Below, piece after piece: positions 44,387-53,562 of a stretch of 64,000 bases of DNA. Position numbers and translations under genes: made by a program. Every line of letters begins with the position of its first letter. The first letter of the stretch is position 1. The notes under the pieces were generated by a model. The model was not told the origin of the DNA. It searched no databases and saw only the letters and a list, made by a program, of their open reading frames with translations. The stretch is from contig NZ_BAABEY010000026.1 of assembly GCF_039540405.1 (NCBI RefSeq), forward strand, positions 1 to 64,000, in the 5' to 3' direction. This DNA comes from Ravibacter arvi (GTDB lineage Bacteria > Bacteroidota > Bacteroidia > Cytophagales > Spirosomataceae).

Positions 44387-46363
44387 ATGAACAAGAAGAA
44401 TTCCCTCGCAAAACGCGCTTCTGACGTGAGTGCTGTTCTGAAAGACAGCAGTTCGGAACCAGGCCATATCAGTCGTTTTACCGAACTGGATATCCATCTA
44501 TTTAAGGAGGGAAAGCACTATCGGTTGTACGAAAAGTTCGGGGCGCATGTGATGGAACAAAACGGCGTGGTCGGCACGTATTTTGCCGTTTGGGCGCCCA
44601 ATGCTGCCTACGTGGCGGTAATCGGCAACTTTAATGGCTGGAATCGTGGTTCGTCGCCCATGAAACCGAGGTGGGATGGTTCCGGAATCTGGGAAACCTG
44701 GCTGCCGGACGTTGGTACCAATGAAGTCTACAAGTATTTTCTGACGTCAAAAAGCGGGGAAGACCTGGAAAAATCGGATCCCTATGCTTTCTGGACGGAG
44801 GTGGCGCCGCGGACGGCTTCGATTGTCCGTGATACCTTTTACGAATGGAATGATACGGAATGGATGCAGTACAGGGGCGAAAAAAATGCGTTGAACGCCC
44901 CAATTTCGGTTTATGAGGTGCACCTGGACTCCTGGAGCAGAGACCCTTCCGACCCGGAACGGCACCTTACCTGGAATGAAATAGCGGCCGGGCTGGTCCC
45001 CTATGTGCAGGAAATGGGTTACACGCATGTTGAATTCATGCCGGTAATGGAGTATCCTTACCCACCTTCCTGGGGGTACCAGATTACCGGCTATTTCTCC
45101 TGTTCATCGAGGAATGGTACGCCGCAGGAGCTGATGTACCTGATTGACGAGCTGCACCGCGCGGGAATCGGCGTCTTCCTGGATTGGGTACCCAGCCATT
45201 TTCCGGGCGACCTGCACGGCTTGTTCCGGTTTGACGGCACGGCCCTGTACGAGCACGAGGACCCCCGGCTGGGTTACCACCCCGATTGGAAAAGTTATAT
45301 CTTCAATTATGGGCGTTTTGAGGTTTGCTCGTTCCTGATCAGCAACGCCTTGTTCTGGCTGGACCGGTATCACGTCGATGGGTTGAGAGTGGATGCAGTG
45401 GCTTCGATGCTTTACCTGGATTATTCGCGGAAGGAAGGCGAGTGGATTCCCAATCGATTCGGCGGAAGGGAAAACCTGGAGGCGATTGCCTTTCTGCGGG
45501 AGCTGAATTCGGCGGTGTATGCAGCGTTCCCGGATGTGCAGACGATAGCGGAGGAATCAACGGCTTTCCCGGGAGTCTCGCGTCCTACCTATGTAGGGGG
45601 GCTTGGTTTTGGTATGAAATGGATGATGGGGTGGATGCATGATACGCTGAATTATTTCGAGAAAAACCCGGCGTTCAGGAAATGGCACCAGGACCAGCTG
45701 ACGTTCAGTATGGTTTACGCTTTTTCGGAAAACTTTATGCTGCCGCTTTCCCACGATGAAGTGGTGTATGGCAAAAAATCTCTCCTGGAAAAAATGCCCG
45801 GTGATGACTGGCAGCGTTTTGCGAACCTCAGGTTGCTGTTTACCTATATGTTTACCCACCCGGGCGCCAAACTCATGTTTATGGGCGGGGAGTTCGGGCA
45901 GTACGGAGAATGGAATTTTGCCAGAAGCCTGGATTGGCATTTGCTGGAAAACGCCGGAAACAAGGGCGTAAGGGAATGCGTCAAGGCCTTAAACCGGCTG
46001 TACCGTTCGGAACCTGCGCTCTATGAATTGAGTTTTTCTCCTGAAGGATTTGAATGGATAGATACGCAGGACCGGGAGAATTCCGTTTTAATCTACAGCC
46101 GGAAAGGAACCGACTCCGTAAATGACCTGATTATCGTGCTGAATTTAACGCCTGTTCCGAGGCAGAAATATAGAGTAGGCGTACCGGAGGACGGAGAATG
46201 GCGGGAAATTTTCAATAGCGACCGGGCGGAGTTTTTCGGAAGCGGGCATACAAACGGTACGCCGTTAAAGTCGCAGGAGCTCGTTTGGCATGGCCGAAAC
46301 GCCTCATTGGAAATGGATCTGCCTTCATTGGCAGCCATCGTGCTCAAGCGACAGGATTCGTAG
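44387..46363 (+). CDS. glgB: 1,4-alpha-glucan branching enzyme
   Basis: A 658-aa GH13 enzyme that forms alpha-1,6 branches in glycogen. A CBM48-like domain (about 45-130, with YFAVWAPNAAYVAVIGNFNGW) precedes the GH13 barrel. Catalytic residues appear as Asp336 (GLRVDAVAS), Glu389 (TIAEESTAF) and Asp457 (LPLSHDEVV). It lacks the extra N-terminal domain of E. coli GlgB (728 aa), as is common in the phylum. I start at 44387 (MNKKN...); the ATG at 44360 has no family support. No other glycogen genes are adjacent. Confidence 0.94.
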   Translation: MNKKNSLAKRASDVSAVLKDSSSEPGHISRFTELDIHLFKEGKHYRLYEKFGAHVMEQNGVVGTYFAVWAPNAAYVAVIGNFNGWNRGSSPMKPRWDGSGIWETWLPDVGTNEVYKYFLTSKSGEDLEKSDPYAFWTEVAPRTASIVRDTFYEWNDTEWMQYRGEKNALNAPISVYEVHLDSWSRDPSDPERHLTWNEIAAGLVPYVQEMGYTHVEFMPVMEYPYPPSWGYQITGYFSCSSRNGTPQELMYLIDELHRAGIGVFLDWVPSHFPGDLHGLFRFDGTALYEHEDPRLGYHPDWKSYIFNYGRFEVCSFLISNALFWLDRYHVDGLRVDAVASMLYLDYSRKEGEWIPNRFGGRENLEAIAFLRELNSAVYAAFPDVQTIAEESTAFPGVSRPTYVGGLGFGMKWMMGWMHDTLNYFEKNPAFRKWHQDQLTFSMVYAFSENFMLPLSHDEVVYGKKSLLEKMPGDDWQRFANLRLLFTYMFTHPGAKLMFMGGEFGQYGEWNFARSLDWHLLENAGNKGVRECVKALNRLYRSEPALYELSFSPEGFEWIDTQDRENSVLIYSRKGTDSVNDLIIVLNLTPVPRQKYRVGVPEDGEWREIFNSDRAEFFGSGHTNGTPLKSQELVWHGRNASLEMDLPSLAAIVLKRQDS

Positions 46364-46469
46364 GCGGGGTGCACGCGTGACGTGCGGTCCGGCGGAACAA
46401 AATCAGCAGGGAATAGGAGGCCAATGGTTGTATTTCAATACCTTTGAAGAGACAAGCGTACCTAACACA

Positions 46470-47165
46470 ATGATGCGATTACTTTTTTTACTCACTTTTT
46501 TGTTGATCAGTACCTTTTCCGGGTTACAGGCGCAGCGGTTATCAAGGGTCACTTACGGACTGGATATCGGTACCGGTTTTACTTCAGATGCATTTACTCC
46601 GACAATCAATTATTACCAGAACCTTACCTTCGGGAATTTGCGCTTTTTGGGCATCGGCTGGACCGGGCGTTTTGGCGGAAATGTTATTAACGGGAACCCG
46701 GTGTTGAAAACCCTCGGTAATCCGGGTGAGCAGGATCAGATCAGCCTCAAGCGGATTATTACCTACGATGCCGCATTCGGGCTGACGGTTAATTTTGATT
46801 TCGAGCACATAGAATTCGGAGCGAATGTTGACCTGGTGAACCTGTCCTTCGGGAAAAATTCGAAAGTATTGTACAAAATCGCTGACCTGCAGCAGGCAAC
46901 CGACTCTGTAAAGAAGCTTCATAATACGCTTGTAAGCGCCGCGCCGCAGTCTGCCAGCCTTCTGCCTATTGCCACCAAGAAAAGCAACGGGCATAGCGAG
47001 GCTTACGTACGCCTCTGGATCAACCAGGAGTTCGGCGTCAAGCTGGGATACCAGCTTATGAACGTGGTGTATAATACAAAAGAGCCCCTCAGCAACAACC
47101 AGAAGCGTTTTGTCGACCAGTATGGTATGCCATTCCTGGCGCTGTCTTTCCATATCCAGAATTAA
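46470..47165 (+). CDS. Putative outer-membrane beta-barrel protein
   Basis: A 231-aa protein with a signal peptide (MMRLLFLLTFLLISTFSG, cleaved after LQAQ). The mature part has alternating-residue strands with aromatics (NYYQNLTFGNLRFLGIGWTGRF) and ends LALSFHIQN. It fits a small porin-like barrel of 8-10 strands without a recognisable family. The reading frame extends upstream into glgB, but the N-terminus makes sense only at 46470. It ends 10 nt before the Nudix gene, so the two may form an operon. Confidence 0.72.
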   Translation: MMRLLFLLTFLLISTFSGLQAQRLSRVTYGLDIGTGFTSDAFTPTINYYQNLTFGNLRFLGIGWTGRFGGNVINGNPVLKTLGNPGEQDQISLKRIITYDAAFGLTVNFDFEHIEFGANVDLVNLSFGKNSKVLYKIADLQQATDSVKKLHNTLVSAAPQSASLLPIATKKSNGHSEAYVRLWINQEFGVKLGYQLMNVVYNTKEPLSNNQKRFVDQYGMPFLALSFHIQN

Positions 47166-47175
47166 TTGATTGCAC

Positions 47176-47856
47176 ATGGGGGACCGGCTTCTGGAAAGTC
47201 ACAAAATTGCCCTTTGGAAAAGCCGTCTGGAAAAGAACGGTAACCATTTGCTGGGGATCGAGCCGCTTTATCAGAAATTCAGGGCGGACGGGTCCTTGCT
47301 GTTTGCCCTGGTGAATACCGACGCGGTAACTCCGGAGGGCGAAAAGCTGTTGCCCCTTTGTTTCATTAAGGGCGAAGTGGTGAGCGTGCTTATCTGCCTC
47401 ATCGACGAACGGACAGGGGAGAAGTTCCTGATGCTGGTGCGCCAACGCCGGATCTGCGATGGTTCCCACACCTATGAGCACCCTGCCGGTATGCTCGACG
47501 ATGAGACGGACCCCTATGCCGTAGCGATACGCGAAGTCCACGAAGAGACGGGAATTGCCATCACACGGGGGGAGTTGGTACATCTTCATCCGGACCGCGT
47601 TTTTTTTCCTTCTACGGCCACCAGCGACGAGGCGATGCATCTTCTGTACGCAGAGCTTATTTTGTCGTCTGAAGCCATTTGGGCGCTGCATGAGCGGCAT
47701 ACCGGAGAAGCTTCCGAAAATGAGTCCATTACTACTCATGTGGTTTCGTTTGAAGCGGGCTACCGGCTGATTACGAATACAAACGCGCTGCTGCATTGCT
47801 TTATGTATTTGTCGGATGTAGCGGACTGGGAATTATTGAAGCGGCTGAAACAGTGA
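47176..47856 (+). CDS. Nudix hydrolase
   Basis: A 226-aa protein with a complete Nudix box, GX5EX7REVXEEXGI, visible as GMLDDETDPYAVAIREVHEE plus TGI around residues 105-127. An N-terminal segment with FIKGEVVSVLICL forms the usual beta strand in front, and the enzyme resembles ADP-ribose/NDP-sugar pyrophosphatases. A likely reaction is hydrolysis of a nucleoside diphosphate linked to a sugar, giving NMP; the substrate is not deducible. I use the ATG at 47176; a TTG lies two codons before. It is in tandem with the barrel gene, and the tRNA follows 80 nt downstream. Confidence 0.93.
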   Translation: MGDRLLESHKIALWKSRLEKNGNHLLGIEPLYQKFRADGSLLFALVNTDAVTPEGEKLLPLCFIKGEVVSVLICLIDERTGEKFLMLVRQRRICDGSHTYEHPAGMLDDETDPYAVAIREVHEETGIAITRGELVHLHPDRVFFPSTATSDEAMHLLYAELILSSEAIWALHERHTGEASENESITTHVVSFEAGYRLITNTNALLHCFMYLSDVADWELLKRLKQ

Positions 47857-47917
47857 TATATAGCCATTTTTACATAATAATTTCGGTTTTAAGCTTTTTT
47901 TCAATAATTCCAATCTC

Positions 47918-47925
47918 TATATTTG
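47918..47925 (+). promoter_or_regulatory. Promoter -7 box of the tRNA-Arg gene
   Basis: TATATTTG matches TAnnTTTG exactly and ends 11 nt before the first base of the tRNA. A T-rich stretch lies where the -33 element should be, but no exact TTG is found there. Confidence 0.65.
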
Positions 47926-47936
47926 CACCCCGTAAC

Positions 47937-48008
47937 GCGCCCGTAGTTCAATGGATAGAATTATGGTTTCCGGTACCATCGATAGGGGTTCGAATCCCTT
48001 CGGGCGCA
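47937..48008 (+). tRNA. tRNA-Arg(CCG)
   Basis: A cloverleaf can be folded by hand. The acceptor arm is GCGCCCG (47937-47943) with CGGGCGC (48001-48007) and discriminator A. The D-arm is GTTC/GAAT. The anticodon arm is ATGGT/ACCAT with loop TTCCGGT, giving anticodon CCG (codon CGG, Arg). The T-arm is AGGGG/CCCTT with loop TTCGAAT. CCA is not encoded (the sequence continues CCT). Confidence 0.97.
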
Positions 48009-48010
48009 CC

Positions 48011-48475
48011 TAGGGGGATTTTCGTCTGAAAATCCCCTTTTTTTAAAATCAGTAACCCTTCTTTCTTCATTATCAGGTGGTTATGGGTAAAAACCGGAAG
48101 CATGTAAGGTGTTCGATAAACCCCATTTTCGTAGTATAGGTTCGTGTCGAACACCTGAGTTACAAATTCCCGTTTTTCGAGGGTTTCTGACCTTTCATAG
48201 ACGAAGCGTAAATCCCCTAATAGCGCCAGGTTCTTATCAAGAATTGAAAACGCTTGGTTTCTGTTTTTGCTCAACCTTTCAATCGCTCCCCTGATCGTCA
48301 GCACGTTATCATTGAATGTGCCATGTCAACGCTGATAGGTTTCTTTGCCAATATCATTTTGAATCCATTTTTCCTCGAGTGAAACGAGCTTTTCTTCTGC
48401 CTCAAACAGTTCGCGCTGCTTCTCCTGAATCTTTTTAATTGAAATGCCGGCAGGCGGGATATACAAACTTGTCGT
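48011..48475 (-). pseudogene. Decayed serine recombinase C-terminal fragment
   Basis: Reading the minus strand gives the tail of a Bacteroidota large serine recombinase: IQEKQRELFEAEEKL...VSLEEKWIQND, then ETYQR, a TGA stop (48326-48328) where the family has Trp, then NVLTIRGAIERLSKN, VFDTNLYYENGVYRTPYM and FTHNHLIMKKEGLLILKK. The catalytic N-terminal domain is missing, so it cannot be active. Its frame runs without a stop across the tRNA-Arg hairpin and into the tRNA itself (to 47948). It marks an old integration next to the tRNA. Confidence 0.8.
48014..48044 (+). terminator. Terminator of tRNA-Arg
   Basis: A 10-bp stem ggggattttc (48014-48023) with gaaaatcccc (48028-48037), a 4-nt loop and seven following T. 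It lies just after the tRNA 3' end. A near copy, ggggatttc/gaaatcccc, is found at 49825-49847. Confidence 0.92.
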
Positions 48476-48533
48476 TCGCTGCCCCCAAAAAATGCCTTAC
48501 TTTTTGGGGAAAGTACAAACGACCCTTTCTTGT

Positions 48534-49316
48534 CTATTGAACATTTTTGAAGAAAGTAGGGCTGTTGCCGTAAAGAGGGGTTTTACCATCCCATTTTTCA
48601 ATGAATTGCTGTTGAATCAACAATGGGGTAAGCGTACGCTGCCTTAATTCATTCGCCTTTGCATCGGCATCTGCCCTGACCAGGAGCTTCTCCGCGTTAG
48701 CCCGTTCAACCCTCAGTTCGTTTTCGGCCTGCTGCGCCCTGAGTACGGCTTCGTTCTTCCTGTTAATTGCGTCTGTGATGGACTGCGGCGGTTTTATCCC
48801 ACTGGTTAACTGTTCTAATTCGAAACCCTCCTTCACTAAAAATTTCTGCATTTTTGCCTGGATGGCTTCCTCAAATCGCTCCCGTTGAGAAATGATTGAA
48901 TCGGTGAGATATTTGTTGAACTCTATCCGATAAACGTCTTTTATGTGATTTTCCATAGTTCCGGATAGCACTTCTCTCAGCGGCCGCCTGTATTTTGTAA
49001 AAATGGCGGGCGATTGCCCCTCCTTAATTTTAACAGACAATGTAGGATCTACCGTGAAAACAGAGCCGTCCTTTGCGTTCACAGTGAATTCTTTGTAGTC
49101 TACGGTCTGAACATAGGTTGGTGTTTCATGGACTTCTTCCGTAAACGGATTGTACCAAACCCTGCCCGTTACCAATGAAACGTCCTGTACACCCTTTCCG
49201 GTGCCGTAAAGCTTTACCAGTATTCCTTCATGCCCTGCATCAATACGTTCATTACAAGAAAGGACCAACAAAAGAACAAATGAAAACAGAGCAGAGAACA
49301 ATAGAAATTTTTTCAT
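48534..49316 (-). CDS. SPFH/prohibitin-type lipoprotein
   Basis: A 260-aa protein. Lipobox VLSC (Cys21) suggests a lipid-anchored product. The SPFH/Band-7 core follows (about 25-190, GHEGILVKLYGTGKGVQDVSL... VDYKEFTVNAKDGSVFTVDP), then a coiled coil (about 170-225) with an alanine/glutamate-rich segment (RKNEAVLRAQQAENELRVE) like that of HflC/prohibitins. The family forms oligomeric membrane scaffolds. It overlaps the upstream 61-aa membrane-protein gene by 4 nt (ATGA). The A/T-rich composition differs from most of the window. Confidence 0.85.
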   Translation of the reverse strand: MKKFLLFSALFSFVLLLVLSCNERIDAGHEGILVKLYGTGKGVQDVSLVTGRVWYNPFTEEVHETPTYVQTVDYKEFTVNAKDGSVFTVDPTLSVKIKEGQSPAIFTKYRRPLREVLSGTMENHIKDVYRIEFNKYLTDSIISQRERFEEAIQAKMQKFLVKEGFELEQLTSGIKPPQSITDAINRKNEAVLRAQQAENELRVERANAEKLLVRADADAKANELRQRTLTPLLIQQQFIEKWDGKTPLYGNSPTFFKNVQ

Positions 49317-49498
49317 TTTTTGTTATTAATTATGTGTTTTATGGAATTATAAAAACCAAAGAGAGTGGCTATTATCAGTACCATTCCGGACAATACTGCG
49401 AAATCGTCAGGCTTTCTCAGTAATCCAATCCCAAAATTAATGGCATATGCCCCGATAAAAAGTACAGCGATGATTAGTAGTACGGATTTTTGATTCAT
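49313..49498 (-). CDS. Small two-helix membrane protein
   Basis: A 61-aa protein with two hydrophobic segments (about 5-22 and 36-52) and a Lys/Asn-rich tail. It is translationally coupled by a 4-nt overlap to the SPFH protein gene, the pattern expected for a partner subunit. No family is recognised. Confidence 0.65.
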   Translation of the reverse strand: MNQKSVLLIIAVLFIGAYAINFGIGLLRKPDDFAVLSGMVLIIATLFGFYNSIKHIINNKK

Positions 49499-49920
49499 TT
49501 GTTACATCCCGTTAAATAAAATCATAATGATTCTTTTGCATTAATATACGACTTTTTGATTTATTTACAGTGATATATGCTGAAAATTTGATTTAAATAA
49601 AGTCAGAAAAGGTATCAGATATTTGACCAGAACTTCGTGCGGCTTAGGTAAGGAGTATGCCGGGGAACGGATTTGTTTCCGACCTTCTGACGAGATGTAC
49701 GAAAAATGGACTCCGCTTTTTTATGCAAAGGATTTCAAAGGTCGGACAGTGAAAATGGGAGGCCGGGAATTAAGTCAAAATAAATCGACCGGCGTTACAC
49801 GGGTGATTATATCGAGATGCGCGAGGGGATTTCTTTGTGAAATCCCCCTTTTTTTTCTCACATTTTACGTAGCAGATGATTCTATATAAACACCTATAAT
49901 GTTATTGTTTTTCGGGGCTG
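49499..49920. other. AT-rich gap with a terminator-like hairpin
   Basis: This 422-nt stretch contains no supportable gene. A possible 88-codon frame on the plus strand (49623-49889) starts with TTG, has no recognised domain and runs over the hairpin. The hairpin (49825-49847) is a near copy of the tRNA-Arg terminator. Confidence 0.5.
49825..49856 (+). terminator. Terminator-like hairpin, near copy of tRNA-Arg terminator
   Basis: A 9-bp stem ggggatttc (49825-49833) with gaaatcccc (49839-49847), a 5-nt loop and eight T after one extra C and the following bases. The preceding bases (gatgcgcgag) are weakly like the tRNA 3' end plus spacer (gggcgcacctag). It may be the far boundary of a small island, which is a guess. 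Confidence 0.65.
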
Positions 49921-50091
49921 TTATCTGACATGCATTTCTGATTTTCTGAGCTTTATTACTTCGTCCAGGCACTCTTTGTATCCTTCGAGACGATCAAGGC
50001 AATCCTTCGATCCGGTATGATAACCGATGTAGTAGGCGATTGTGAAAATTAAAAGATAGAGCAATGTCCAGAGGAGTGATTTTGTTTTCAT
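49921..50091 (-). CDS. Small membrane-anchored protein (56 aa)
   Basis: ATG at 50091 to TAA at 49921, 56 codons. The N-terminus is one hydrophobic helix (LLWTLLYLLIFTIAYYIGY, residues 6-24); the rest is a charged helix with two Cys (CLDRLEGYKECLDEVIKLRK). This is the form of a single-pass small membrane protein. No family is recognised and the gene is supported only by its composition. Confidence 0.5.
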   Translation of the reverse strand: MKTKSLLWTLLYLLIFTIAYYIGYHTGSKDCLDRLEGYKECLDEVIKLRKSEMHVR

Positions 50092-50275
50092 CAGTTTTGT
50101 ATGTAAGAAATTGAATATTGTTCTTGTTCGGCATAGTTGTGCGAATATAACACATGCATAGTCTATTGAACGGGGGAAAATGGGAATTCTCCGTAGTTGG
50201 AGATATATTTACTGCTAAACAGATCACAAATGACAATATGCCAGGGGTATTGACTACCCTTACCGCAAAGGCAAT

Positions 50276-52642
50276 ATGAGGATATTCAGCCAATCGTATT
50301 TCTCTTTTTTGGGGGCGGTGGTGTTGCTGTTTTTTTATTCGGCTACCACTGCCCAAACCGTGATCACGCTAAGCGGCTATGTTTACGAAAACAGTAGTGG
50401 GGAGCGTGTGCCTTTTGCAAGCGTTACCGTAGCCGGGAGCACGAAGGGAGCGCTTACCAACGCGTATGGCTTCTACAGCCTTCGTGTTCCGGGCGGCGAC
50501 AGCATCCGCGTGGTTTGTTCCGCCCTCGGGTATGAGCGGTTCGAAAAAGTAGTCAGCGCACTGGCCGACGATACGGTTTCGATTGCGTTGGTTCCGGTAG
50601 TTACAAGGTTGAAAGAAGTGGTGATATCGGAAAAAGTTACGCCGTCTTCCAATCTTATAAAGCTACAGGTGAATGCTTTGAAAAACATTCCGTCATTATT
50701 GGGCGAGCGCGATATTATAAAGTCGCTGCAGCTACTGCCCGGGGTCAGCCGGGGAACGGAAGGGTTCGCCGCCTTCTACGTGCGGGGAGGAGGGGCCGAC
50801 CAAAACCTTATCCTGCTGGATGAGGCGCCGGTGTACAACGCAAACCACGTATTCGGCCTGTTTTCAGCCTTTAATGCCGATGCAATACGTAACATCTCAT
50901 TTTGGAAAGATGACTTTCCCGCGCGTTACGGCGGCCGGCTGTCGTCAGTGCTCGATCTGCAAATGAAGGAGGGAAGCCGGCAGCAGTTCCGGGCGGAAGG
51001 TGGAATTGGCCTGACTTCGTCAAGGCTTACCCTTGAGGGGCCGATCGCAAAAGATAAAGCCTCGTTCATTGTATCAGGCAGGCGGTCGTACCTGGACCTG
51101 ATCATGAAACCATTCATGCCTGACAATGAGAAGCTAGGCTATTATTTTTATGACCTCAATGCGAAACTGAACTGGAAAGTAGATGACAAAAACCAACTTT
51201 ACATCAGTGCTTACCTGGCCAACGACCTGCTTTCGGAGCGAAACGTGGTTACCCGCAAATCCTCGCGCAGAGAGATGGTTGACAAATTGGGGTGGGGGAG
51301 TACGACCGCTACTCTTCGCTGGAACCGGCAGTTAGGAAGCCGTGGTTTTGTCAACACTACCTTCTACCACACCCGCTACCGCTTTTCGATGCTCAGCCGG
51401 GAGCACCGGGTTACCGATTCCACGCAAACTTCCGAAAACCTGGATTTCAGTTCATCCGTATGGGATTATAGTTTGAAAACGGATATGGATTATTTTCTCT
51501 CGCGCCGGCATACGCTTCGTGCAGGCGGCCAATGGATAGGGCACGGGTTCAGGCCCAGGCGTTACAGTGCCGGGAATACGGCCACCGGGTTTAGTAACCG
51601 TGTAAGCGAGTTTGAACGAAACCAGGAAATAGCGCTTTACGCAGAAGACCGGTTTACGCTTAACGAGCGTTGGGAGGCCTCCTTCGGGCTCCGTTTCAGT
51701 ACACTGCTTACTGCCGGGAAGGATTTCTTCCGCCCGGAGCCCCGGTTATCCGTAGCCCATCGATTGCCCGGGGAGATCGTTCTGACTACAGCCTGGTCCC
51801 GGACCAATCAGTTTGTCCATTTGTTGTCGAACACCGGGCTGGGGCTATCTACGGATTTATATGTACCGGTCACCGCCTATACGCCGCCGCAGCAGGCCGA
51901 CCAGGTATCAGGCACGCTCAAAAAGTATTTTGCTAAACCCGGTATTGAGCTAACGATGAGTACTTACCGGAAATGGATGCGCCATATTACCGCGTATAAA
52001 GATGGAGCAAGTTTTCTATCGATAGGAGATGAGCCCAGGGACATCCCCTGGCAGGAAAACATTACAATTGGCAAAGGGAAGTCTTACGGGACCGAACTGT
52101 TACTTCGGAAAGACGCTGGCCGGCTGACCGGGTGGATTGGCTACACGTTATCGTGGACGGTGCATCAATTCCCGGATCTGAACAACGGCAAGCCCTTTTT
52201 TCCAAAATATGACCGGCGACATAATTTATCGCTTACGGGCAGCTACCAGTTGTCTGATCAAGTAAAGCTTTCTGCTAACTGGGTGTATTACACGGGCAAC
52301 TATGTCAGCGCACCCTATGCATTTTCCTATGGATTGGACCGTTATGCCATACATGACTACCGGTACCTGGACAGCCGGGCTTATGCCGGCTACCGGAATA
52401 GCTTTAAAACCCCTGGTTATCACCGGCTTGACCTGGGGATCCAGTTTCACAAAAAGAAAAAGTGGGGAAGCCGTTACTGGGAGATCAGCTTTTACAACGC
52501 CTACCTCCGGGAAAATCATACTTACTTTTATATCCGCTATGACCCTAACGCGGTTGGCGGAAGAAAGGCTGAAATCAAGGGCCGCTCAATGTTTTCGATC
52601 GTTCCGTCGATCAGTTATAATTTTAGAATAGGAGCTATATGA
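50276..52642 (+). CDS. TonB-dependent receptor with carboxypeptidase-like regulatory domain
   Basis: A 788-aa outer-membrane transporter with a signal peptide ending ...SATTAQ. A CarboxypepD-reg-like N-terminal domain (about 30-115, GYVYENSSGERVPFASVTV... YGFYSLRVPGGD) is followed by the plug domain (about 120-225, VSRGTEGFAAFYVRGGGADQ, VYNANHVFGLFSAFNADAI) and a barrel. The next gene encodes a DUF4249 lipoprotein overlapping by 4 nt, an arrangement frequent in Bacteroidota for metal or small-molecule import. No SusD homologue is adjacent. Substrate unknown. Confidence 0.92.
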   Translation: MRIFSQSYFSFLGAVVLLFFYSATTAQTVITLSGYVYENSSGERVPFASVTVAGSTKGALTNAYGFYSLRVPGGDSIRVVCSALGYERFEKVVSALADDTVSIALVPVVTRLKEVVISEKVTPSSNLIKLQVNALKNIPSLLGERDIIKSLQLLPGVSRGTEGFAAFYVRGGGADQNLILLDEAPVYNANHVFGLFSAFNADAIRNISFWKDDFPARYGGRLSSVLDLQMKEGSRQQFRAEGGIGLTSSRLTLEGPIAKDKASFIVSGRRSYLDLIMKPFMPDNEKLGYYFYDLNAKLNWKVDDKNQLYISAYLANDLLSERNVVTRKSSRREMVDKLGWGSTTATLRWNRQLGSRGFVNTTFYHTRYRFSMLSREHRVTDSTQTSENLDFSSSVWDYSLKTDMDYFLSRRHTLRAGGQWIGHGFRPRRYSAGNTATGFSNRVSEFERNQEIALYAEDRFTLNERWEASFGLRFSTLLTAGKDFFRPEPRLSVAHRLPGEIVLTTAWSRTNQFVHLLSNTGLGLSTDLYVPVTAYTPPQQADQVSGTLKKYFAKPGIELTMSTYRKWMRHITAYKDGASFLSIGDEPRDIPWQENITIGKGKSYGTELLLRKDAGRLTGWIGYTLSWTVHQFPDLNNGKPFFPKYDRRHNLSLTGSYQLSDQVKLSANWVYYTGNYVSAPYAFSYGLDRYAIHDYRYLDSRAYAGYRNSFKTPGYHRLDLGIQFHKKKKWGSRYWEISFYNAYLRENHTYFYIRYDPNAVGGRKAEIKGRSMFSIVPSISYNFRIGAI

Positions 52643-53517
52643 GAGATGCGTGGTTGGTATTGATTCTGGCGTTGGGCCTGATGTCTTGTGACCCGGGAGT
52701 AGAGGTTCAGAACGTGTTGGTGGATAAGCTGTTGTCGGTGAGTGCTGTGGTTTCTCCCCGGGACTCATCTTTAAAGGTGTACGTTTTTCGTGCTTCCGGC
52801 CTTTCTAAAAGGATTCCCTATGATATGCTCATCGAAAAGAATGCCCGCGTGACCATTTCGGACGGTACGCGCGAGGCATTGTTGTCTTATTATGCGGATA
52901 CAGAGCGTTATGAGTGTGTCAACCCCTTTCATGACCTGGAGGCGGGTAGCAGCCTTACGCTTACCGTACAAACGCAGGATGGCGTCACGGCTACCGGGCA
53001 CAGTGTTATCCCGCCTAAGCCGCAACTGGTTTCCTTTACCCATCACCACCGGAACGATTTCCTGGTTTATGAGCTGGTGTGGAACAACCCGGAAGCACAT
53101 AAGTATTTCCAGGCGTGGCAAAGCATGGAATTTGCAACCAACTACTATCCAGGCGAGATCCGGTACCTGAAAAACAGCAACGCCATAATGGTCGAGCCAG
53201 AAGTGTTCCTGTGGGACCGTCAGCCCGGCGGAATCAACATCATCCGGGACTCGGTCCAGACGAACCCCGGAAGGGTGGGGCCTGCCAAGGCAAGTTTTAC
53301 CCTGGCCAATTTCGAAGAAAGCCTGTGGAAATATATAAGGACCTCGTCACAATATGATACCTGGCTGACAAACGCGGAGGAATCAGGTATCCTGCCCGTT
53401 TTCAAAGAACCCGTCGATGTGAGCAACAATATTAAGGGAGGCTTCGGGATATTTGCGTCGTATAACTGTACGGATTCCCTGATCGTGAAAATTGACGCCG
53501 AACCTGTTGCTAAATAG
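52639..53517 (+). CDS. DUF4249 family lipoprotein
   Basis: A 292-aa lipoprotein with lipobox LMSC (Cys16). It has Ig-like beta strands with VEVQNVLVDKLLSVSAVVSPRDS at the front, KNARVTISDGTREALL, then LEAGSSLTLTVQTQDG and VSNNIKGGFGIFASYNC near the end; these are characteristic of DUF4249 proteins. It is predicted to act with the TonB receptor immediately upstream, whose stop overlaps its start by 4 nt, probably by capturing substrate at the cell surface. The substrate is unknown. Confidence 0.88.
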   Translation: MRDAWLVLILALGLMSCDPGVEVQNVLVDKLLSVSAVVSPRDSSLKVYVFRASGLSKRIPYDMLIEKNARVTISDGTREALLSYYADTERYECVNPFHDLEAGSSLTLTVQTQDGVTATGHSVIPPKPQLVSFTHHHRNDFLVYELVWNNPEAHKYFQAWQSMEFATNYYPGEIRYLKNSNAIMVEPEVFLWDRQPGGINIIRDSVQTNPGRVGPAKASFTLANFEESLWKYIRTSSQYDTWLTNAEESGILPVFKEPVDVSNNIKGGFGIFASYNCTDSLIVKIDAEPVAK

Positions 53518-53562
53518 CTGCTCTTTGTCCACTTTTTGAGAAAGTCTTCAGCCCGGCCTCCC

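Noticed and set aside
47948..48304. 118-codon minus-strand protein-coding gene at the tRNA
   Set aside because: Part is tRNA antisense and the rest is the tail of a decayed recombinase with an upstream stop.
49623..49889. 88-codon plus-strand frame in the AT-rich gap
   Set aside because: TTG start, no recognised motif, and it reads across the hairpin and T-run; may be debris.
50092..50275. Cobalamin or other riboswitch before the TonB receptor at 50.3 kb
   Set aside because: I looked for a B12-box-like or other conserved core and saw none.
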